Positions 41,303 to 49,914 of a DNA stretch of 64,000 nucleotides are shown in pieces. Location: positions 1,240,001 through 1,304,000 of the forward strand of contig NZ_JAJEJQ010000002.1 of assembly GCF_021390575.1 (NCBI RefSeq). Reading direction: 5' to 3'. Within the stretch, counting starts at the first letter, position 1. Each line of letters opens with the position of its first letter. The position numbers and the translations under genes are program-made. The notes under the pieces were generated by a model that saw nothing but the letters and a program-made list of their open reading frames with translations, was not told the origin of the DNA and did no database searches. The stretch is from Paraburkholderia adhaesiva (GTDB lineage Bacteria > Pseudomonadota > Gammaproteobacteria > Burkholderiales > Burkholderiaceae).

Positions 41303-42364
41303 ATGGACGATGTATCGCTGACCGTTAACGGTTCGACCGTGGCGGGCTGGACGACCGTGCGCGTGACACGCGGCATGGAGCGCATACCGGCCGATTTCGA
41401 TATCGGCATGGCGGAACGTTACCCGGGTGTTGCCGATGTAACGGTCAGCGCGGGCGACCCCTGCACACTCGCCATCGGCGGCGATACCGTAATCACAGGC
41501 TATGTGGATCGCGTCATCGACCAGATAGACGCGCACAGTCACGCCCTGTCCATCGCGGGCCGTGGCAAGTGCGAAGACCTCGTGGACTGCGCGGCGCAGT
41601 ACGACGGCTTCCAGTTCGTCAATGCCACCGCCGCCGATATCGCGGCCGCGCTGGCGAAGCCGTTTGGCATTGCGGTCAAGGCGCTCGCACCGGGTCTCGT
41701 CATCCCGCAGTACATCCTCAATGTGGGCGACACGCCCTATGCGGTGATCGACCGTGTATGCAAGATTTCGCAACTGCTGTGCTACGAGGACGCGGACGGC
41801 GACCTCGTAATCGGGCCGCTCTCTACCGACGAGGCAGCGGGAGGCTTCACACTCGGTGTGAACTGCGAGCGCGCGGGCTACACACGCGACCTCTCCCAGC
41901 GTTTCAGCGAATACCGCGTCTATCTGGTCGGTACGGCGCTCCTGCTCGACACCGGTATCCAGCCATTATCGGAATACACCGTCACTGATCCGTGCGTGCC
42001 GCGCTACCGGCCCAGGGCATTCATTGCAGAAACAAACGATGCGGGCGCAACGGTCTCGAACCAGCACGCGCAATGGGAATGCAACCGCCGCACCGGACGT
42101 GGCAATGTCGTGACCGTCACCGCTTCGTCGTGGCGCGACGCGGCGGGTACGCTCTACACGCCGAACACACTCGCTGCGCTCTCGATGCCGCAACTGAAAC
42201 TCATCGACGGCCAGAAGTTCACGATTGGCGAAGTGACCTGCCGGCGCGACAGCAGCGGGACCGCGTGCGACCTCACGCTGATGCCACCCCAGGCGTTCCA
42301 GCCTGAACCCGTCCTCTATCTGCCGCTGCCGCAGGACGCCACCGCCGCGCTCACGACAGGTTAA
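41303..42364 (+). CDS. Baseplate hub protein, Mu gpP (gp44)-like
   Basis: The protein has 353 aa. It contains VSLTVNGSTVAGWTTVRVTRG, DIGMAERYPG and GYVDRVIDQIDAHSHALSIA, then VCKISQLLCYEDADGDLVI, the order of gpP/gp44 hub proteins (gp27-like fold). The trimeric hub links tube to the puncturing spike encoded by the next gene. The start follows a 150-base spacer created with the cargo gene; the SD sequence is weak. Confidence 0.92.
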   Translation: MDDVSLTVNGSTVAGWTTVRVTRGMERIPADFDIGMAERYPGVADVTVSAGDPCTLAIGGDTVITGYVDRVIDQIDAHSHALSIAGRGKCEDLVDCAAQYDGFQFVNATAADIAAALAKPFGIAVKALAPGLVIPQYILNVGDTPYAVIDRVCKISQLLCYEDADGDLVIGPLSTDEAAGGFTLGVNCERAGYTRDLSQRFSEYRVYLVGTALLLDTGIQPLSEYTVTDPCVPRYRPRAFIAETNDAGATVSNQHAQWECNRRTGRGNVVTVTASSWRDAAGTLYTPNTLAALSMPQLKLIDGQKFTIGEVTCRRDSSGTACDLTLMPPQAFQPEPVLYLPLPQDATAALTTG

Positions 42365-42376
42365 TCCCGGTACGAA

Positions 42377-42964
42377 ATGGAATCGCTGTTCTGGAGTCTC
42401 GTGCGCTCGCTCGGGCGCGGACGTATCTGGCGCGTGGATGACAGCGGCGCGGCGCAGCGCGTTCAGGTGCAGCTCTCGCAGAACGAAACACGGGACACCA
42501 CGCCGCGCGTCGCGGAATACGGCTTCCAGTCGAACCCGCCTGCGGGCAGCGACGCCGTTGCGGTGTTTCTCGGTGGCAACCGCTCAAATGGCGTGGTCAT
42601 CGCGTGCGGCAGCCAGCAGTACCGCATGCGCAATCTCGCCGGTGGCGAAGTAGCCATCAGCGACGATAAGGGACAGTCGGTGTATCTGAGCGCGTCGGGG
42701 ATTGTCGTGAACGGCGGCGGGTTGCCCGTGACCATCACGAACACCCCTGAAATTACGGAGGATTCGCCGCTGGTGCATTGCACGGGTGATATCGAGTGCG
42801 ATGGCTCGATCCGCGCCCGAGGCGATATCACGGACAACGTGCAGACGAATTCGCGCAGCATGGCGGCGAGCCGCCAGGTATACGACACGCACGACCATGA
42901 TGTACATGAGGTTCAGGGCGGGCAGGCAACGATTACCAGCAACGTACCGAACCAGCCGCAGTAG
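42377..42964 (+). CDS. Baseplate assembly/spike protein V, Mu gp45-like
   Basis: The protein has 195 aa. It begins WSLVRSLGRGRIWRVDDSGA-like (FWSLVRSLGRGRIWRV), has an OB-fold VSRNETRDTTPRVAEYGF-type stretch and GGNRSNGVVIACGSQQYRM. It ends with a beta-helix and His-rich HDHDVHEVQGGQ tail. This matches gpV/gp45, the membrane-puncturing spike, with the terminal His residues able to bind iron. It is the phage counterpart of VgrG C-terminal spikes. Confidence 0.9.
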   Translation: MESLFWSLVRSLGRGRIWRVDDSGAAQRVQVQLSQNETRDTTPRVAEYGFQSNPPAGSDAVAVFLGGNRSNGVVIACGSQQYRMRNLAGGEVAISDDKGQSVYLSASGIVVNGGGLPVTITNTPEITEDSPLVHCTGDIECDGSIRARGDITDNVQTNSRSMAASRQVYDTHDHDVHEVQGGQATITSNVPNQPQ

Positions 42965-42966
42965 CC

Positions 42967-43398
42967 ATGCCCGATATCACCACCGTCTGGAACATCGCAG
43001 ACATGCGCGGTGACTGGCAGATGGACGGCCCGTCGCTACGCTCGGGCGATGACCTTCAAACTGCCGTGCTGATTTCGCTATTCACTGACCGGCTCGCACT
43101 GCCCACCGATCCGGTACCGGACGGCGACCGGCGCGGCTGGTGGGGCGATGATCCGCGCTATCCCATCGGCTCGCGCCTGTGGCTGCTCAACCGTGTTAAA
43201 GGCCCGCTCGACCTACCGCAGCGCGCGCAGGACTACGCCGCCGAAGCCCTGCAATGGCTCATGGATGACGGCGTGGTCGCCACCTTCGATATCAGCGCCG
43301 TGTGGATCAATCCAGACCGCCTGGACCTGACCATCATCGCCAACCGCGTAGACGGCTCGCGCGTCGCGATGGCTTTTCCGCAGGTCTGGACCCGCTGA
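42967..43398 (+). CDS. GP46-family baseplate protein
   Basis: The protein has 143 aa. It has the family pattern DWQMDGPSLRSGDDLQTAVL, then DDPRYPIGSRLWLLNR and YAAEALQWLMDDGVVATFDI. gp46 proteins resemble gp25-type wedge subunits that start sheath assembly. It starts two bases after gpV and is followed by gp47, as in Mu. Confidence 0.92.
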   Translation: MPDITTVWNIADMRGDWQMDGPSLRSGDDLQTAVLISLFTDRLALPTDPVPDGDRRGWWGDDPRYPIGSRLWLLNRVKGPLDLPQRAQDYAAEALQWLMDDGVVATFDISAVWINPDRLDLTIIANRVDGSRVAMAFPQVWTR

Positions 43399-43434
43399 AC
43401 GCGTCTACTCGCACGCCGCTGCTGTTTCCCTGCC

Positions 43435-44547
43435 ATGCCGTTCTCGCGTCCGACGCTCACGCAGCTTCGCAACGCAAGCGCGCAGCAGTTGACTGCGGAA
43501 CTGCCGGGGGCCGATGCGCTGCTGCGCTTTGCGAACCTGCGCGTCATCGCCGATATCGACGCGGGCCTCGCCTGCATGCTCTATGGCTATCTCGACTGGA
43601 TCGCACTCCAGGCAACGCCCTTTACCGCGACCGGCGAATATCTCGAGGCGTGGGGCGCACTGAAAGGCGTCACGCGCAAGCCGTGTGCGCAGGCATCCGG
43701 CTCGATTGTCTTTACCGGCAGCGATGGCACCGTTATTACGGTGGGTACCGCGTTGACGCGCAGCGACGCGCTCGCGTACACCGCAACCAGCACGGCGGAA
43801 GTGGCAGGCAGCACCGTGACCGTCACGGCCACCGCGAACGCAGACCCGCAGGGCCTGACCGGTGCAAACGGCGACTGTGCGGCGGGTACGCAGTTCACGC
43901 TGTCAAACGCCATCGCCGGACTCGACTCGACGGGTACCGCCGCAACGGCCTTCACGGGCGGCGCGGATATCGAGGATGCTGACGACTACCGCGAACGCGT
44001 CATCTACGCGTACCAGAATCCGCCGCAAGGCGGCGATCAGGCAGATTACGTCGAATGGGCGCTTACCGTATCCGGAGTCACGCGCGCCTGGTGCGTGGGC
44101 TGTGGTTACGGGCCGGGGACGGTCATCGTCTATATCATGCTCGACGCCGCAAATGCCGCGTATGACGGGTTTCCGCAGGGCGTGGATGGATGCGCGGCCG
44201 GTGAGGCGCGCGGGCCGACTGCGAGCGGCGACCAGCTCACGGTGGCAGATGCAATCTGGCCGCTGCGGCCCGTAACAGCGCTGGTGTATGTGGTCTCGCC
44301 CGATTCGTCGCCGCTCGATATCAGCATTCGCGGCGTTGATCTGCAATACCAGGACGCCGTCAAGGCGGCGCTCGCAGCGCAACTCGCGGCCGATGGACAA
44401 CCAGGCGGCGACGTGATCCTCGCGCACCTGTGGTCGGCGATATCCGCCGTGCCGGGCGTCAATGATTTCCTGATCGTGTCGCCGACCGGTGATATCCCGC
44501 TGCCGGCCGGTGCATTACCGGTGCTCGGCGCGGTGACGTGGAGTTAG
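43435..44547 (+). CDS. Baseplate J-like protein, Mu gp47
   Basis: The protein has 370 aa. FSRPTLTQLRNASAQQL, a middle GGADIEDADDYRERVIYAYQNPPQGG and VSGVTRAWCVGCGYGPGTV are signature stretches of baseplate J/gp47 proteins. It forms the wedge that surrounds the hub and connects to fibres. It overlaps none of its neighbours but its stop is close to the gp48 start. Confidence 0.94.
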   Translation: MPFSRPTLTQLRNASAQQLTAELPGADALLRFANLRVIADIDAGLACMLYGYLDWIALQATPFTATGEYLEAWGALKGVTRKPCAQASGSIVFTGSDGTVITVGTALTRSDALAYTATSTAEVAGSTVTVTATANADPQGLTGANGDCAAGTQFTLSNAIAGLDSTGTAATAFTGGADIEDADDYRERVIYAYQNPPQGGDQADYVEWALTVSGVTRAWCVGCGYGPGTVIVYIMLDAANAAYDGFPQGVDGCAAGEARGPTASGDQLTVADAIWPLRPVTALVYVVSPDSSPLDISIRGVDLQYQDAVKAALAAQLAADGQPGGDVILAHLWSAISAVPGVNDFLIVSPTGDIPLPAGALPVLGAVTWS

Positions 44548-44552
44548 CGCGC

Positions 44553-45194
44553 ATGCCGGCCCCGGTCGTGATTCCCGCACGCAACACGGCGGCAGAATAC
44601 GCCGGAGTGCTGCGCAAGCTGTTGCCGCGTGGGCGCGTGTGGACACGCGACGATGACGGCACGCAGGCGGCCGTGCTCGACGCGCTCGGCGTGACGGCCG
44701 AAGGCATCGACAGTGCCGCGCTGACGCTGATCGCGGCGGGATTCCCCGCGAGCGCCGACCAGCTTTTACCCGAGTGGGATGCGACGCTCGGCCTGCCGGA
44801 TCCGTGTTTCGGGCCGTTCGCGAGCGACGACGAAAACCGCCAGCAGACCGTCGCCAAGCTCATCAGCACGGGCGGCCAGACGGTTGCGTATTTCATCGCG
44901 CTCGCGGCCTCGCTCGGCTACACGATCACCATCACCGAGTATTTCGCCCATACCGTCACCCGCGATGTCACGGTGCCGGTCTATGGGATGGACTGGCCTT
45001 ACACATGGCTCGTCAACGTGACCGGCGCACCACCGCCGCACTGGCACGAAGTCAGCGACCCCGTTGACGATCCGCTTTCGTCCTACATCTCGACACCGAA
45101 CGGGAAAGCGCTTGAATGCCTGCTGCGTCGCTACGCACCTGCCCATACGGTCGTGTGCTTCTGCTACAACCCCATAACCGATATCGGACCCTGA
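44553..45194 (+). CDS. YmfQ/gp48-family baseplate protein
   Basis: The protein has 213 aa. ATG 44,553 is preceded by GGAG; an in-frame GTG at 44,538 overlaps the gp47 stop. It has AEYAGVLRKLLPRGRVWTRD, then LLPEWDATLGLPDPCFG and SLGYTITITEYFAH, with a C-terminal ECLLRRYAPAHTVVCF. This is the DUF2313/gp48 pattern of tail proteins that join wedge and fibre. The fibre gene begins two bases later. Confidence 0.9.
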   Translation: MPAPVVIPARNTAAEYAGVLRKLLPRGRVWTRDDDGTQAAVLDALGVTAEGIDSAALTLIAAGFPASADQLLPEWDATLGLPDPCFGPFASDDENRQQTVAKLISTGGQTVAYFIALAASLGYTITITEYFAHTVTRDVTVPVYGMDWPYTWLVNVTGAPPPHWHEVSDPVDDPLSSYISTPNGKALECLLRRYAPAHTVVCFCYNPITDIGP

Positions 45195-45196
45195 CC

Positions 45197-45991
45197 ATGG
45201 ATCACTACTGGGAAGCGAATGGCGCGCAAGACCCGCCAGCCGCGCCAACGTCCTCACAGGGCACGTATCCCACGGACGGGAACCTGCCCGCAGCGGTTGC
45301 GCCATCCACTCCGGGCGCATGGTGGTATCACCAGATTACCGAGGAAATCCGCAACGCGATCGTGAAGCTCGGCGGCGTGCCGGATTTAACCCAGGTGGAC
45401 CAGCTCGCGAACGGGCTGATTACGGCGATTGCATCGGCCATCGGCGACGTGACGGACCCGCTTGCGGCAGTCGCCTACTCGGGTAGCTATGACGATCTTT
45501 CGAACACGCCCGCCATTCCGGCAGCGCAGGTCAATCCGGACTGGAACGCTTCGTCGGGCGTCGCAGCGATCCTCAACAAACCCGCCATCCAGGCACCGCT
45601 GGGCTTTACCCCGGTGCAGCAGGGCGGCGGCATCGGCCAGGGCACGAACAAGGTCTATATCGGCTGGGACGGGAGCGGTCTTGGCGCCACGGTGGACCAG
45701 ACCAGCGAAGGTCATTTCGTTTTTGAGGCGGAACTTCAGGCGTATGTTGCGAACCTGCAAAGCGAAATTAACAACGTAACCGGCAACGCGTGGACACCGA
45801 ACAACCTGCAACCGCTCACGCTCGGCGGCCTCGGCAATTTCATCATTGTGGGATCGAACGTGGGGGCCGGGAATACCGTCAGCAATCCATCAGTCCGTCC
45901 AGGCGGACCGACGCTCGCTGGAACATGGATGGGGTGCGGGGAATTTTCCAGCGGCAGTGATACGTTTTCCCTTGTCGTGCGGGTGGCCTGA
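45197..45991 (+). CDS. Tail fibre protein 1
   Basis: The protein has 264 aa. The N-terminal module (MDHYWEANGAQDPPAAP, then PGAWWYHQITEEIRNAI) is shared with fibre 2 and probably binds the baseplate. One SGSYDDLSNTPAI unit leads to a short shaft and a C-terminal beta domain with IIVGSNVGAGNTVSNPS and CGEFSSGSDTFSLVVRVA. The distal end differs completely from fibre 2, so the two probably bind different receptors. The start is two bases after gp48. Confidence 0.82.
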   Translation: MDHYWEANGAQDPPAAPTSSQGTYPTDGNLPAAVAPSTPGAWWYHQITEEIRNAIVKLGGVPDLTQVDQLANGLITAIASAIGDVTDPLAAVAYSGSYDDLSNTPAIPAAQVNPDWNASSGVAAILNKPAIQAPLGFTPVQQGGGIGQGTNKVYIGWDGSGLGATVDQTSEGHFVFEAELQAYVANLQSEINNVTGNAWTPNNLQPLTLGGLGNFIIVGSNVGAGNTVSNPSVRPGGPTLAGTWMGCGEFSSGSDTFSLVVRVA

Positions 45992-45992
45992 C

Positions 45993-47417
45993 ATGGACCG
46001 TTACTGGCAATCGGGCGCCGCGCCCGATGTCCCCGCCGTGCCGTCGGGCAACCCCGGCGGCTATCCCGCAAACGGGAATCCTGCAGCGGGCATCAATGGC
46101 ACAGTACCGGGCGCATGGTGGTACCACGCCGTTTCGGAAGAACTGCGCAACGCGATTCTTGCGCTCGGCGGTACGCCTGACTACACCCGGATCGACCAGC
46201 TCGCGACCGCTCTCGCCAGCCGGTTCACACAGACCACGCGGGACATACTGGCGGAACTCGCCACGGTCGCGCGCAGCGGGCAGTATGACGACCTGGATGG
46301 GCGTCCTGCGCTCGCCTCCGTCGCCACCAGCGGCAGCTATGACGACCTGACGGGCAGGCCCGCGATTCCAGCCGCGCAGATCAATGCGGACTGGAACGCC
46401 ACGTCGGGCCTCGCCCGGATTCTCAACCGTCCGGACTTCGCCGCCGTTGCCACCAGCGGCGCATATGACGACCTCGCCGGCGCGCCCGGGCTTGCCGCTG
46501 TCGCCACCAGCGGCAGTTATGCGGACCTCTCCGGGACGCCCGTCATTGCCTCGACCCTGCTGGCGGAAACGGTCTATTCGGTCGTCGCCCAGACGGTAAC
46601 GTTCGCAGGCAGCGGCAATACCGCAGTCGCATGCTCACTCGGCGTACCGCTCACCGATTCGCCGGTCACGTTCTCCAGCACTGGCACGTTGCCCGCAAAC
46701 ATCACGGCGGGACTGACGTATTACGTCGTCAACGCGCTGCCGGGCAGTGCGACGTTTTCCATTGCGACAACCCCGCGCGGATCGGCAATCGGAATCGGGG
46801 ACCCCGGCACGGGTACCCACTCGATTGCCAACCCGCAATGGGTCAAGGCGGATCACAACCCCGTGACCGTTGAAGTGCAGATACAGGCCGGTGGTGCATC
46901 GGGCGGACTGTCGCGCGCCGCGAACGCAGGTTCTGCAACTGGCGGTGGTGCTGGGGGGTACGTGCGGTTTCGTCGTGCCGCCAGTCTCCTGCCCGCGACT
47001 GCTGCGATTACGGTCGGTGGTGGCGGACAGATACCGGCGAGTGGCAATACTGGACAGGTCGGCGGGACAAGCTCGTTCGGCAGCACGGCCAATGCAACGG
47101 GCGGAACGGGTGGAAGTGGCGGAAGTACCGCCGCAATACGGCTCGGCTCGCCCGGTGGAAGTGCGGTTGGCGGCGGCACCATCATCAACGGACAGGGTTC
47201 GTTGCCGATCGTCGCCATCAACGCGCCCAGCACCACGCCGGGGGGGAATTCGATGTTTGGTTTCGGCGGGATGGCGACCGTTTACGGTGCAAGCGGCACG
47301 ACAGCCCAATCGAACGCAACGGGGCGTGGTGCGGGTGGTGGTGGCGGCCTGGGGGACAGCTGCGGGCTGGGTGGCGACGGTCTGCTGATTGTCCGTGAAT
47401 ACACCGCTGGCAGCTAG
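45993..47417 (+). CDS. Tail fibre protein 2 with glycine-rich tip
   Basis: The protein has 474 aa from ATG 45,993, overlapping the fibre 1 stop region. The N-terminal module MDRYWQSGAAPDVPAVP and PGAWWYHAVSEELRNAI parallels fibre 1. Four to five VATSGSYDDLTGRPA-type units form a shaft. The last 140 residues are very rich in Gly (GGGAGGYVRF, GAGGGGGLGDSCGLGGDG) and resemble polyglycine-helix receptor-binding tips. A strong terminator follows, so this ends the tail operon. It is probably the main host-range determinant. Confidence 0.85.
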   Translation: MDRYWQSGAAPDVPAVPSGNPGGYPANGNPAAGINGTVPGAWWYHAVSEELRNAILALGGTPDYTRIDQLATALASRFTQTTRDILAELATVARSGQYDDLDGRPALASVATSGSYDDLTGRPAIPAAQINADWNATSGLARILNRPDFAAVATSGAYDDLAGAPGLAAVATSGSYADLSGTPVIASTLLAETVYSVVAQTVTFAGSGNTAVACSLGVPLTDSPVTFSSTGTLPANITAGLTYYVVNALPGSATFSIATTPRGSAIGIGDPGTGTHSIANPQWVKADHNPVTVEVQIQAGGASGGLSRAANAGSATGGGAGGYVRFRRAASLLPATAAITVGGGGQIPASGNTGQVGGTSSFGSTANATGGTGGSGGSTAAIRLGSPGGSAVGGGTIINGQGSLPIVAINAPSTTPGGNSMFGFGGMATVYGASGTTAQSNATGRGAGGGGGLGDSCGLGGDGLLIVREYTAGS

Positions 47418-47440
47418 TTTCTGCTGTTCCGGTTTCTATG

Positions 47441-47466
47441 GGCCGCCCATCTGGGCGGCCTTTTTT
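47441..47466 (+). terminator. Rho-independent terminator after the tail operon
   Basis: GGCCGCCC and GGGCGGCC form a perfect 8-bp stem with an ATCT loop, followed by TTTTTT. It separates structural genes from the lysis genes. Confidence 0.95.
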
Positions 47467-47479
47467 ATGGACGCTCGAC

Positions 47480-48121
47480 ATGGACAGGACCACTTTCCAG
47501 AAAGCGTTGTCGCTTTCCGACTCGATAACCGAACGCTGGTACGCGCCTGTATCGGCCGCGATGAACGAATTCAGTATCAACACGCCCGCGCGTCGCGCTG
47601 CATTCCTCGCACAGATCCGGCACGAATCCGGCGGGCTCACGCAACTGACCGAATCGTTTAACTACCGGCCCGACGCGCTGGCGATTTTCTCACGCGTGCC
47701 CGCCTCGATGCGTGCGACGCTCGGCAGGCATCCGAACGAAACGACGGTTCCCGTCGAACGGCAACGGCAGATTGCGAACCTCGCGTATGCGAACCGTTAC
47801 GGCAACGGGGACGTTAATAGTGGCGATGGCTGGCGCTATCGCGGGCGCGGTCTGAAACAGATCACGTTTCACGACAACTACGCCGCGTGCGGGCGCGCGC
47901 TCGGCGTGGACCTGCTGGCAAATCCCGATCTGCTCGCAACCGATGACGTGCTGGCCGCGCGCTCGGCCGCGTGGTTCTGGTCCGCGCATGGCTGCAACGC
48001 GGCGGCTGACAAGGGCGATTTTGCTCAGGTAACGCGCATCATCAATGGCCCGGCAATGGACCAGCAGGCGAAGCGTGAAACATATTGGGCCGCCGCGAAA
48101 ACCGCTTTCGCGATTGCATGA
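47480..48121 (+). CDS. Endolysin, GH19/lysozyme-like
   Basis: The protein has 213 aa from ATG 47,480. AAFLAQIRHESGGLTQLTES contains the catalytic Glu, followed by GWRYRGRGLKQITFHDNY and AARSAAWFWSAHGCN, the pattern of class I chitinase-like phage endolysins. No signal peptide or membrane anchor is present, so it needs the holin. The stop overlaps the next start (ATGA). The same catalytic fold appears in the C-terminal part of the type VI effector at 7,987-10,374. Confidence 0.92.
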   Translation: MDRTTFQKALSLSDSITERWYAPVSAAMNEFSINTPARRAAFLAQIRHESGGLTQLTESFNYRPDALAIFSRVPASMRATLGRHPNETTVPVERQRQIANLAYANRYGNGDVNSGDGWRYRGRGLKQITFHDNYAACGRALGVDLLANPDLLATDDVLAARSAAWFWSAHGCNAAADKGDFAQVTRIINGPAMDQQAKRETYWAAAKTAFAIA

Positions 48122-48519
48122 TGGACGTACCCGCGCTTTATCATGAGCCCCTGTGGATCTTTGCGGCGGGTATCTCGGGCGCGCTCGTGCGCGTCGTGGT
48201 GGTCGCACCGCGCGGAACGCTTACGAAAGTCGTCCATCTCATCACGGGCGCCTGCATGGCGCTGTTCGTCGCGCCCGCCATTGACCTGCACTGGCTGTCC
48301 ACTGATACCGTCGAAATGCAGCGGGCCGTCGCGTTCGCGGTGGGCGCAGTCGGCCCCCTCATTGCGGAAGTCATGATCCATCTGGTACAGCGGCGCGGCG
48401 ACAGCGTGGCCGACCGGATGGCTGACCGGTTCGCGGATCGCTTCGACAGTCGCACGGAGCGCGATGAGCACAGCACACCGGACGAATCGTCCAGCCATCA
48501 CAGGGAGCCTGAAAAATGA
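48118..48519 (+). CDS. Holin-like membrane protein
   Basis: The protein has 133 aa. Two to three hydrophobic helices (LWIFAAGISGALVRVVVV, LITGACMALFVAPAI, VAFAVGAVGPLIAEVMI) are followed by a charged C-terminal tail rich in Arg, Asp and Glu. Coupled by ATGA to the endolysin, it is the obvious holin candidate. An alternative start is the next ATG (48,121). Spanin genes expected after it are not seen. Confidence 0.7.
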   Translation: MMDVPALYHEPLWIFAAGISGALVRVVVVAPRGTLTKVVHLITGACMALFVAPAIDLHWLSTDTVEMQRAVAFAVGAVGPLIAEVMIHLVQRRGDSVADRMADRFADRFDSRTERDEHSTPDESSSHHREPEK

Positions 48520-48714
48520 GATCCTCCAGATCGACTTGATTTCGGCACTCTCTGCTGTACCGCAACAGTCGGGTACGCCCCCCTCTCTCACAGCGAACGC
48601 ATTTCGACCCCGAACGGTCCGAGGGAATTTGGGAAAGCGGACCTTCGACCTGGAGCTTACGGAACCCGTAAGGTCGCGAAGCCGCGGGTAGAGCTCTTAA
48701 GCACAGGGGTTGCA
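48520..48714. other. Spacer at the cargo junction in the lysis region
   Basis: Base composition falls sharply just after the holin-like gene. No Rz/Rz1-type frame is recognisable; a 75-codon frame beginning at 48,464 has no lipobox or transmembrane start. The spacer may hold the left edge of the inserted reverse-strand gene. Confidence 0.4.
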
Positions 48715-49503
48715 TCACAAATTTGGAGCGTGTCGTTTTGGTCCACGCCATTTAAATGACGACAAGACTGCTTCCAGAATTTCCCTTAAACGCAGCATTG
48801 ACTCAGGTGCTACATCGATCTCCCCATAATGACCGTCTGACATTGTAGAACCATACTTTGAGCCGATAAGACAGTTCAGTACAAGAACCCCGCCCCCTGG
48901 CGCATTGAAGAACCCGTTTTCAATTGGCTTAAGCTCAAGGGGTTGAGGGTTCCGGCCTGCGCCCAAACCTCGGGCACGATCTTCAAGGTGTTGAGCTGTG
49001 TTGCGAACACCGCGAAGATGAGGGAAAGCATCTGCGATCTTCGCATGATGAGTTGCCACTTCCCGGGGGACGTTTTCTTCTTTCGCAAGAACGCCGAGGA
49101 ATTTATCGAAAGCATCAAGTGCATACAAAAATGCACGGGCATAGATGAAAGGTAAGTTATGTTCGAACGCGCGTGGCACACTTCCGGCTGCCCACTTTTC
49201 TCGTTTGAAGCGCACTTCGGTTTCAAAGTAAATTTCGTCAAAATTTTCCCAAGGGTGAATGCCAGCATGCTCTTGCTCAATGGCGCGACGAATTTCAGAC
49301 CGACGCTGCGAATCGCGCTCCCAGTTTTCACGATCTGCAAACGACGGGCGAATCGACTGTGTGCCGATAAACAGGTTTAACGCCGTATTGGCTACGAAAA
49401 ATTGCGATTCAAGAGATCGAAGCTGCTCCTCAATTCGCGATGCCCAGTTCCTATCTTCGTAGTCGAGCCAAGTACCTGGGGTAGCTATTTCAAATACGAT
49501 CAT
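48715..49503 (-). CDS. Unknown protein with HEPN-type RxxxxH motif, cargo gene
   Basis: The protein has 262 aa, mostly helical. After MIVFEIATPGTWLDYEDR there are charged helices, LPFIYARAFLYALDAFDKFL, then LRGVRNTAQHLEDRA with R167-N-T-A-Q-H172, matching the R-x4-6-H element of HEPN ribonuclease folds. It is followed by a beta-type segment. It has low GC, reverse orientation and sits between holin and last phage gene. No partner nucleotidyltransferase is adjacent. A defence or abortive infection role is a guess; other helical families are possible. Confidence 0.55.
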   Translation of the reverse strand: MIVFEIATPGTWLDYEDRNWASRIEEQLRSLESQFFVANTALNLFIGTQSIRPSFADRENWERDSQRRSEIRRAIEQEHAGIHPWENFDEIYFETEVRFKREKWAAGSVPRAFEHNLPFIYARAFLYALDAFDKFLGVLAKEENVPREVATHHAKIADAFPHLRGVRNTAQHLEDRARGLGAGRNPQPLELKPIENGFFNAPGGGVLVLNCLIGSKYGSTMSDGHYGEIDVAPESMLRLREILEAVLSSFKWRGPKRHAPNL

Positions 49504-49914
49504 GGTAGTCCTTCAACGCTTAATTTTTGTCTTTAATCCATCTCGCAATGCACTCAACATACCGGACGACGTCGTCCTTACCCAAGACCCGACGCCAAAG
49601 CAATAGTTGCGTTGCGAACGTCATACTGGCGACTCGCACGAGAGTCTGCTTCGGGGCGTTGTTGGAAATGTCCGCACCTGGCCGAGGCTGTGTGAAAACG
49701 CGCAATCGCTTGGTTTTTGGGTATCGCTTTACCCCTTCCGGGTGGCCGCCAAGCCAACACAGCGCGATTTGAGAGGTCGAGTTTTTCGACTTGGGCGTTC
49801 GGCGTGCGTTTTTACACAGCCTCGGCCGTTTGTGGCCGTTCGGTACATCCCAGTGACCACTTGTATCTCGCCACTTTCGTGTCCAAATTAACCGACGAAT
49901 ACGGATACCCCCAA
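49504..49914. other. Spacer with a short inverted-repeat element
   Basis: The 410 bases between the reverse-strand cargo gene and the last phage gene have no convincing gene. Frames on both strands across 49,520-49,705 carry a peptide of the VFTQPRP type that comes from the repeat element, not from a gene. The main structure is the inverted-repeat element at 49,680-49,827. Confidence 0.5.
49680..49827. repeat. 148-bp element with 22-bp terminal inverted repeats (MITE-like)
   Basis: GGCCGAGGCTGTGTGAAAAC plus GC at the left end matches the inverse of the right end (49,806-49,827) at 21 of 22 positions. The inside is too short for a gene. No target duplication is visible. It looks like a miniature element or paired IS end remnants. 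Confidence 0.6.

Noticed and set aside
48464..48691. A 75-codon frame after the holin as an Rz-type spanin
   Set aside because: No N-terminal membrane helix, no lipobox and Arg-rich late composition.
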